From assembly GCF_031755915.1 (NCBI RefSeq), contig NC_083383.1, positions 19,395,001-19,459,000 of the forward strand: a stretch of 64,000 bases of DNA. The letters are read 5' to 3'. The stretch is from Ziziphus jujuba (lineage: Eukaryota > Streptophyta > Magnoliopsida > Rosales > Rhamnaceae). The notes below the pieces were generated by a model. The model was not told the DNA's origin. It ran no database searches and saw only the letters and a program-made list of their open reading frames with translations. Both the position numbers and the translations under genes were made by a program. Each line of letters opens with the position of its first letter. The first letter of the stretch is position 1. Positions 55,831-64,000 of the stretch are shown piece by piece.

Positions 55831-57079
55831 GATGCTAGATTACTTGAATTTGAACAATTGAAAGAACCTTATGAGCATGATAGTGACTTTGGTGACATAT
55901 TTAGGAGTTATACAAAACATGGGTTTAATAAATTTTACATCTTTGAGGGATATTTGTTTAGGGAAAACCAACTTTTTGTACCTAATTGTAGCATTCGGAA
56001 CTTGTTAGTGAGGGAAGGTTATGGTGGTGGTTTAATGGGACATTTTGGTATTTTAGAAACTTTATCTTTGCTGAAAAAACATTTTTATTGGCCTTACATA
56101 AGGAGAGATATGGAGAGAATATGTGAAAAATGCTTAAAATGCCAAAAAGCCAAGTCTAAATTGAAGCTGCATGGCTTGTGTCACCCTTTGCCAATTTCAA
56201 TTTTTCCTTGGGTGGATTTATCTATGGATTTTGTTCTTAGTTTATCTAGGTCTAGGATAGGTAAAAATTCAATTTTTGTTGTTATGGATAGATTTGCTAA
56301 GATGGCACATTTTATTGCATGTAATAAAACTGATGATGCATCTGATGTTGCTAACTTATTCTCCAAGGAAATTGTGAGGTTGCATGGTATGCCAACAACT
56401 ATTGTTTCAGATAGGGATGCTAAGTTCTTAAGTTATTTTTGGAAAACTTTGTGGGCTAAGTTAGGAATTAAACTTTTATTTTCAACTACTTGTCATCCAC
56501 AAACTGAAGTAGTAAATAGAACTTTCTCTACATTGTTAAGGGCTTTAATTAGTAGGAATTTAAGAATATAGGAAGAATGTTTGCCACATATTGAATTTGT
56601 TTATAATAGGTCTTTGCATTCAGCTTCTAAATATACTCCATTTGAGATTGTTTATCGTTTTAATCCTTTAACTCCATTAGATTTAACACATTTACCTTTA
56701 ATTGAACGTGGTAATCTAGATGGAAAGCAAAAAGCTGATTTTGTGAAGCAAATTCATGAAAAGACAAAGGCAAATATTGAGAGCTGGACCGACCAATATG
56801 CAAGGAATGCTAACCAAGGTTAAATAAAAGTTTTTTTTGAACCTGGAAATTGGGTTTGGTTGCACTTAAGAAATGAGAGGTTTCCCAAGCAAAGAAAGTC
56901 CAAGATTATGTCACGTAGGAATGGACCTTTTCAAGTTTTGGAGCGGATTAGAATGCTTACAAAATTGACTTACCAGTTAAATATAATGTTAGTACTACAT
57001 TTAATTTTGCTGAATTATCTCCTTTTGTTGCAGGTGATGATTTTGATTTGAGGTCAAATCCTTTTCAAGAGGATGGAAA
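55783..57079 (+). pseudogene. Element H integrase and C-terminal tail
   Basis: Open for 262 codons (55783-56571). Zinc [33 protein letters not shown]. Catalytic core: [82 protein letters not shown] and E are all present, but four residues (normally DGQT within TDGQTE) are missing just before the glutamate. A stop at 56571 and frame breaks follow. The tail reads [29 protein letters not shown] and then NPFQEDGNDE into the LTR. Confidence 0.88.
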
Positions 57080-58213
57080 TGATGAGAATTTGTCCGAACC
57101 CGTACAATCGACTACCCGCTAGGGTGCTAATCCAATATAGATAAAAACCGGACCAATCACTAAAACACAAGCCAAGAGATTTAAAGACAACCTGCCTCAA
57201 TTCATATAGGGAGCTATCAATTCTCAAAAGGGTTTATCCATATCAAAAGACACAAAACCTATTTTATGCATCCAAGTGATGAAGGCCAATACGGACCCGG
57301 ATAGCTATTTTAGTGCAAATATGGACTCCGAGTAGCACGGAATAGGTTCAACACTTCTTGAATTCACTTCATACTATTAAAAGGTCATGGAAACAAGTCA
57401 AGGCAGAAGCAAAAGCAATGAAAGAAGGCATTTCTGCATAGGAGGAGTTTTAGGCCGAAATTACTATTTTTGTTGCTGGCTTTACTATATTTTGCTGATT
57501 AAGCATTTTCTCTTTATTCCAATCAAGGGAAACATATGGGCATCATAAATAATCCTATTTGGTATCCCACATGGCGCATTGGATCTGATTTGGAGTCTTT
57601 ACAAGCTGAAAATTGATCAAAGTTAACTTAATAGTCAAACTAATCAACTAGTTTCCTAATTTAAGTTTGACTTTTTCTTTTAGGAAATGAGTTTTTTATT
57701 TGGTTTTTATTTACTTATTTGTTGGAAAAAAAAACTTAGGGAATTTATTATTTTATTATTTTCATTATAAATTAATTAATTCCTTATTCAAAATAAAGGG
57801 ATTAATTAATCCAAATTAGTTTAGGAAAGTAAGTGAATTCCGGCCAATCCATTGTTTCCTTATCTCATGGCCGGTTTTTTCTAGCTAAATTAGGGTTTAT
57901 TGCTTTGTGACTTTAACCAATTTAAAGGTTATTTTTCAAGGGGAATGCATCTTTAATATTATTCAGAAATTTATTTGTGAGATAGAATTCTCTTTGTTCT
58001 CTTGAACACCTAAAACATCATTAGAGAGTGAGTGTTTTAGTTTGACTTATCAATAGGACATCCATCACCTATTGTGTCATCTTCATCATATACCAAGGTT
58101 TCTAGTCACAAGTTAATTAGGGGTTGAGGTGACCATAAGAACTTGAACTTAATTTTTCAATCCGGATTAATATAATATGGATTTTAGGCGCGAGTCGACC
58201 TAGATTCGTATCA
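57080..58213 (+). repeat. Element H 3' LTR
   Basis: 1134 bp, TGATGAGAATTTGTCC to AGATTCGTATCA, after the purine tract AAGAGGATGGAAA. Followed by the TAGGT duplication. Confidence 0.95.
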
Positions 58214-58218
58214 TAGGT

Positions 58219-61200
58219 TATATCCAATTTACGAGAAGGTTGCACTAAACTTTCAGTATTGTTTCCTATGACGCGTCTTTCTTAGGTGTCATAAAATGGC
58301 CCTAGAGCAGTCCATTCAATTCAAGAGTTGGGAAGAGTCACTTACTTGGTAATTTAAACCCAAAGACACTTTAAAAATCCTTAAATATTGATAACCCAAC
58401 GCTCTTTCAAATTAGAAGATGATGTAAGTCTCTTAGAAAAATTGATGAAAACTCGACAATTCTTGTAAATCTTGAAAATTCTTGAATGTATCTTTTATTC
58501 TTTGGATCCAAGACTAAGAAATTTAATTTTAACATTGAAAATCAAGTGTTAAAATAATGGGTAATGAAATTCAAAAGTAGAAGAATGGCAGAAATGGAAG
58601 CTAGAAGAAACAAAGAATGAAATGAAGCAAAAAGAAGTAAAAAGATTGTTTTGGCAGTTTGGCTTTATAAAAGAAAGAAGTTGGCATGGGCACTTAAATT
58701 TGGTGGGGACACGCCACGTATCTCATCTGAGGTTTGATGGAGTTCACTTGGCATGGCCACTATACAATTGAGGTGCACACACCAAGTACACAGCTTAGAT
58801 TGCTAAATTTTTGCATCAAAGTTGGCGTGCCAACTTAAATTTGGGTGTGGGACATACCAAAGCCTTCAAACATAGGTTTCATACTCCCTTTGTTGGCTTG
58901 CCTATTGCATGAAATTGTTTGCCATGCCATAATCTTTCAATTTCCAGCTTCTTGAACAAAAAATCTAATTGTTTAGCTTTCTTTCTTACTAAAACTTTAT
59001 CAAAACTTCACATTAAAACTTTTATTTGCTCAACTTTTCAACCCTGCTTCAAGACTGGAAAAACACTATCTCATAGAAAATTTCCACTCATAATCTTAGA
59101 AAGCTCAAAATATTCATAAAATTGGTTTCAAATTATTAAAATCTACAAACAAAGAAAAGCAATATTACTTAAGAAACTAAAAAAAGAAAAATCAACAAAA
59201 TTCAAACATTACTTAAACTTAAAGAAACTTTCAGAACAGGACTAAAATAAAAGAAATGACTTAAAAATAAAAAGAAAAAGGTTTTAGAAACTTAGTTGCC
59301 TTTTAAGAAGTATTTGGTTTAATCTTTCCAGCTAAACTTAGTCGAGAAATGGTTTCAAATAAACCAAAGAACATCGTTGCTTGCGAAACTCCTACTAGAT
59401 ATTAGTCAACCGTTGTCTTTGGTCTTCTTAGAAACCACCTTAAACAAACCACTATTGTGGTCGTCAAACTTTAAATATCTCAATGCGAATACATTCTGCA
59501 TAACAAAACTCTCTACAATTGCTCTTAAATCGCTAACAACTTAAACTTTTGAACTTTGAACAAACTTAAGATTCAAACTATCATTGTTCTTCATGAAAAT
59601 TCTTATTTTAAGCAAAACTTCATGAAAAATCTTGAACTTGTAATTAGGCTTTTTTTGGATGCACAATTCAAAGATTGATTTATCTGAAGCTCTTTAGATA
59701 TCTCATTAAGGCTCATCTTGTAAAAAATTAGCTTATTCAAAGCATCTACAACCTCAATCTTATAACAAAATTACACTTCTCCAGAAGTTTCATATTATGA
59801 TCTATTAGTGAGTAAATATTCACTAATTATACACCACCAGATTTAGAACTGAAACTGAGAAGTGAGACTTGTGCTTACTTATCTACCTTATTTTAGCTTA
59901 ATTATTTGTTAAATTCTTAAAATTTGGTGTTATTCGATGAGTTTTTTGAGCTTTTGTAGGTTGATCTTCAAACGATGGAAAGTGGAGTATATTTGCATCA
60001 AGAATGAAGTTTTGAAGATTATTTAAGTTCATTCTATAAAAGCCAATGCAAGGAAGCATAACCCAAGCTTTGGTGCCTAAGTCAAGGTTTAATCATGGCC
60101 AACCTTAGCCATTACAAGACACTAACAAATGTCACCAAAATGCTTTTGAAGCACCAAGCCTCACTTTAAGCAAAATAAAAGTTTGAAAAGTTCTCCAAGA
60201 CTTAATTTTAGCATGGTAATTAAGTTTTGGCATGGACAAAAACTCTAAGATATGAGGTGCACATGTCTAGGAGGTAAATATACCTTTAAGACAATATTCA
60301 AGGTGTACACATGTCACATGCAGGATTAAAATCAGTAATCAAGGTATATACATGCCCAATAATGGCATATGCCACTTGCAACCCAATTTCAAAATCTATA
60401 GTGCACACATACAAATTTGCCCATATATCTTCATTGTAAATTTCTTAGACTCTTGGAGTTTAAGATTTAGGTTTAACGAAGCATGTGATTTGATATGGAC
60501 CATTTGATTAAAATTAAAGGGTAAGATTAGACATTTTTAGGAAAAGATAACCTATTTTGATGCTATATTATTCCAAAGAAACAAGGAAGGTTTTGTTAGA
60601 GGGAGAAACAAGATATCTCCAAATTAATAGGATGAATAGAAATTCAAGCGAGATAAGCTCTAGGAAGTTGCAGGATCTTGAAAGCCCAAGGCTTTCAGAG
60701 CTTAGAGGACCTTATTTGCTATTTCTTTTCTTTAATCCTTGCTCTTAATTTGTAATAGAATTCTGGATATTTTTGTATGAACAATGTTTGAATCTGTGTA
60801 ATTCTATAGTTACTTTGTATTTGATTCATCTATCTATATAAGTGATTAGATCTTTAGTCCATGATCTTGATATAGCTTTGAATTAGAATGTGATGAACTA
60901 ATTGGTTGATTAATTATATAATTCCTCTCTAGTAATTTGTGTTTCCTTAGTTTAATTGATGTACGCATATAATTTGAATGGCAATTTGATTGGGTATTTT
61001 TTAGATTGAACAATTAAAGCTCGAAAAAGCTTAATTTAGCAAATTGATCACTAGGAGAACAAAATCTAGATAGTAATTGAGCTTCTGAACGCCAATTAGA
61101 CTTAGGTAACCTTAATCTAGGCATTAATTGATTTTGGGAAAACAAATTTAGCTAGGGTAATTAAAAAGGGTAGTTAATTGCATAGGTAATTCGTATAGAT

Positions 61201-61648
61201 TAGGAAGCGATTCTGATTTAATTATTTGCCTATAAAATCCTTGTTAGACCTTGGATGAGTGAATTAGGAGAATATAGAAACTCTTGGTTAGTAATTGGAT
61301 TGGAATTAATTTAGTAATCACCAATTAGGGAGTCACATGATAAATCTAAGTGACAAGGTCCTAGAGTTTTAATTCATAGAGTTTTGTATGTAATCACTTG
61401 CTTGTAGAGCTTTCTTTATCTTGAAATTGTATAAGAAGAGGTTACTTTATAGTATAATTTAGTATTCCCTTGCTTTTACATTTAAATTCATTTGCTTGGA
61501 TAAAATTACCTAGTGAATATCTTTAGTTTTTGGTTAAAAATTGTACTAAAACATCAATTCTCATGGAAACGATATATTTTCACTTTATTACTTGTACAAA
61601 CCATGCACTTAAAAGTTATATTTATATAAAACTAAGCATACAAGGTTT
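58219..61648. other. Probable end of TGTAAC-family LTR and LTR/leader of an Athila-like element
   Basis: 58219-58300 (TATATCCAATTTACGAGAAG, GACGCGTCTTTCTTAGG) continues the LTR broken by element H. 58300-59800 is AT-rich, with TGGCATGG/GGCACTTAAATTTGG-type repeated phrases near 58680-58850, and no protein I recognise. ~59800-61643 leads into an Athila-type primer site, so its last part should be that element's 5' LTR; I cannot place the LTR start. Open frames here (58919, 60557) show no motif. Confidence 0.35.
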
Positions 61649-61666
61649 TGGAGCCATTGTTGGAGA
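61649..61666 (+). other. Decayed primer binding site, Athila-like element (tRNA-Asp type)
   Basis: TGGAGCCATTGTTGGAGA resembles TGGCGCCGTTGCCGGGGA, the tRNA-Asp-complementary site of Athila/Tat elements. Most differences fit C-to-T or G-to-A loss at methylated cytosines. Confidence 0.65.
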
Positions 61667-61949
61667 CTGAATGTTTTTAGACTTTTAGCAAATATTAGAG
61701 TTAAGTTAGTTTATCTTAATTTAGGTTTTTATCATTATTTTATTTTAGTTTGTATTTTTTGTTGTTTAAGCTTTATTTTTGTTGTTTGAGTTGTTTAAAT
61801 TTTGTTATTATTTTTATTTAATTTTTGTTCTTTTTGCTTGGTATAGGTAGTTTATGAGGAGTAGAAGTCTTTAAGTTTTACTACTGAATCCGAAGATCAA
61901 AATAATTTTTCACAACTTAAGAAGAGCTTAAAGTAATCAATCAGAGACA

Positions 61950-63196
61950 ATGACTGAAAGGCAAAACCCTTCTTCACCAAAATCTATTAAAGATTATTTC
62001 TGACCTACTAGTTTTAACATTTATCAAGTATTCAAATGCAACGCATTCAAGCAAAGAACTTTGAGTTGAAACCGACTATAATCATCTTAGTTTAGCAAAA
62101 TTGATTCGGTGGATTTGCTAGTGAAGACCTCAATACTCACCTCACAATATTTTTACAAATTGTAGATACGATCAAAATGAATGATGTAATTGTTGATGCT
62201 ATACAATTAAGGCTATTCCCTTTCTCATTAAGGGACAAGGCATTGAATTGGCTACACACTTTGCAATCAAGTAATATTACATTATAAGAGAATATGACAA
62301 AGAAGTTCTTGAATAAGTTTTTCCCACCTTCGGAGTCTTCACAATTAAGGAGTGAAATTAGTCAATTCCATCAACAAGACTTCAAAGCACTTCATAAGAG
62401 TTTGGAGTAACTCAAGTATTTATTAAAGGGTTTCCCCAACATGGTTATGATGAATAGGTGCTTATTAAAGGCTTGAATGGTCATACTAGAATGATTGTGG
62501 ATAGTTCTGGTGGTGGGTCGTTCATAAGTACAACGATCGAAGAAGCTTTTTCTTTACTTAAAGAGTTGGCTTCTAATTCTTATAATTGACCTACCAAGAG
62601 AAGGATATGGAAGAAACCAATGGTGTGTTTAAATTAGATGCCTTTAATAGCTTGGCAGCTAAGGTCGATGTTTGAATCAAGTGTCTACTAAGTCCACATA
62701 GAATGTGGCTAGTGTAAGAGTCAATTTTTGGCAATCAAAATGGGGGCTACATGTTTAAGCCTAACAATAGTTTGCCTAAGTTTTACAATCCAAAGAAACC
62801 ATTTCTCTTAGTCAAATTAGAAGAATGTATTGAATTCACCTTTGAGATTTCCTAAGCCTAAGAATGAGAAGCCTTCTTATAAGGATTTGATTTCTTTATT
62901 TGTTGTGGAACAAAAGGAAGGTTTAATAAAAATAAGGCAAGGTTAGATGCTATAGAAGCACAGTGTTCAAATTTCAAAGATTTTATGAAGGCTATGAAGC
63001 AACAAGTTGTGCAACTTGCTAAAGAGATCAAGGATGAGTTTATGGGAACATTTCTTAGTGACATCAAACGTAACCCCTAAGAAGTTATGGTAATATCTTT
63101 GAGAAATGGTAAAGTCTATGAGGCACTAAGTTGTAATGGAGGTGAGTCTCATAAAAAAATTGTTGAAAATAAATATTCATATTTTGGTGAACATTT
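61950..63196 (+). pseudogene. Athila-like gag, decayed and cut by an F1 LTR
   Basis: ATG at 61950. The core (62055-62590) reads FGGFASEDLNTHLTIFLQIV, DTIKMNDVIVDAIQLRLFPF, SLRDKALNWLHTLQSSNI, KFLNKFFPPSESSQLRSEIS, GGGSFISTTIEEAFSLLKEL and ASNSYN. These are the hallmarks of Athila-clade gag. The C-terminal part (62965-63190) reads QQVVQLAKEIKDEFMGTFLS, DIKRNP, then VISLRNGKVYE. At least eight stops or frameshifts. It ends where the F1 LTR starts at 63197. Gag would package element RNA; this copy cannot. Confidence 0.85.
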
Positions 63197-64000
63197 TGAT
63201 GCAAATCCGCCGGAACCCGCTCAACCGACAACTCGCTGGGGTGCTGACCCGATACGGATGAAGACTGAACCAATCACTAGTGCCCAAGCTAAAAGTTTAA
63301 GGAAAATCTTGCTACCTTTATCCAGGGAGTAATTCATATTCAAAAGGGTTTTTCCATACCCGAAGATCCAAAACTAGTCTTGAGCATACAAGTGGTGGAA
63401 GCCGATACGAACCCAGGTAGCAGTTTTGGTGCAATTACGGAGGCCGAGAAGCATGAAAATGGTTCCAATGTTTCATGGATTCAATACATATATCTAAGAG
63501 GACATGGAATCAATTCAAATCAGCTTCAAAGTCTTCCAAAAAGGGGTTATACGGACAGTTAGTAAATTTGGCCCATTTTCACTGTATTTTGTGCTGACTT
63601 TACTGTATTGTGCTGAGTTGCTTTTTCTCTTTCTTCCAAGCAAGGGAAACATGTGGACTTCATGATCAGCTTATTTGGCATCCTAAAAAACATATTGAAG
63701 CTGATTTGGAGATCAAATTGGTCAAAAAATGGTCAAAGTCAACTTAGTCAAAAAGCTAGTGTTTTAGTTTTCTAATTTGATTCTACTTTTCGTTTTAGGA
63801 AATTATCATTCCTTTTTGGTTTTTATTTATTTATTTACTAGACAAATAAGTTTATAAAATTTATTATTTTATTATTTTCATTGTAAATTAATTAATTCCT
63901 AATTCAAAATAAAGGAATTAATTAATCCAAATTAGATTAAGGAAGGAGTGAGAATTTCGGCCACCATAGGAAACTACTTTGTATGGCCGGTTTTTCCTTT
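63197..64000 (+). repeat. F1 LTR, 5' 804 bp (cut by window end)
   Basis: Starts TGATGCAAATCCGCC inside the Athila-like gag, left flank CATTT (63192-63196). The U3 coding-like tail is present in pieces: EPAQPTTRWGADPIRMKTEP, then SIQVVEADTNPGSSFGA. Closest in wording to the solo LTR at 13823. Whether it is a solo LTR or the 5' LTR of a full + element cannot be told here. Confidence 0.92.

Larger units (their letters stand above)
37477..58213 (+). mobile_element. Element H: autonomous-type F1 retrotransposon, decayed, hosting elements F and G
   Basis: A perfect 5 bp duplication TAGGT flanks it (37472-37476 and 58214-58218). The 5' LTR is in two pieces (37477-37776 and 51168-51842) separated by the F/G complex. 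Both pieces match the 3' LTR at 57080-58213 better than other copies (CAACACTTCTT.AATTCACTTC; CATATGGGCATCATAAATAA). Internal region 51843-57079 holds truncated gag, protease, RT, RNase H and integrase. RT keeps YFDD, but stops, frameshifts and a gag deletion make it non-functional. Confidence 0.92.

Noticed and set aside
1..64000. CRISPR arrays, operons, ribosome binding sites or prophage
   Set aside because: The window is plant nuclear DNA, and no regularly spaced repeats or bacterial gene organisation are present.

Overview
The window is nuclear DNA from a flowering plant, most likely a eudicot. It is AT-rich, has spliced exons with standard GT-AG borders, a MIKC-type MADS-box gene, and dense nested LTR retrotransposons with plant tRNA primer sites. 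Nothing bacterial, organellar or viral is visible. I cannot name the species.

Layout. (1) 1-2.6 kb holds the 3' part of an SVP/AGL24/DAM-type MADS-box gene on +; its first exons lie upstream of the window. (2) 2.6-6.5 kb is gene-poor, with a local ~150 bp duplication and a ~0.8 kb inverted-repeat element carrying gene-like sequence. (3) From 6.5 kb to the end nearly everything is transposon-derived. One Ty3/gypsy family, here called F1, dominates. Its LTR is ~1.12 kb, starts TGATG and ends GTATCA, its primer site matches initiator tRNA-Met, and its pol resembles chromoviruses (CRM-like from memory). I count 17 F1 LTRs or LTR pieces.

F1 copies: element A (+, 9074-20322, TSD GGTTC); B (-, 23553-28621); D (-, 28622-34372); H (+, 37477-58213, TSD TAGGT); F (-, 37889-51167, inside H's 5' LTR); G (-, 42072-48333, TSD CCACC, inside F's gag). 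There are also four solo LTRs (13823, 18978, 34800, 38539) and one LTR cut by the window end (63197). Other families: an older LTR family starting TGTAAC (6517, 21950, 34373), a foreign solo LTR inside A (9960-10967), two minus-strand retroelement relics (7806-8083 and ~20595-21548), and an Athila-like gag (61950-63196).

Main finding. A and H, both on +, keep decayed protease, RT, RNase H and integrase regions. B, D, F and G, all on -, share one derived structure: gag, zinc knuckle, protease and linker are followed by a short integrase fragment, then a short RT fragment, then the C-terminal tail. RT, RNase H and the integrase core are gone. The same scrambled scar in four copies points to a non-autonomous lineage that amplified after the scar formed, presumably using proteins from autonomous relatives. 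G is the youngest: its LTRs are equal in length and ~98.6% identical by eye, its TSD is perfect, and it has a 780-codon open frame. The pol frame in this family also runs through the polypurine tract into the 3' LTR.

Relative age from nesting: TGTAAC-family LTR, then H, then F, then G. No intact autonomous element is present, so any mobilising partner lies elsewhere in the genome.
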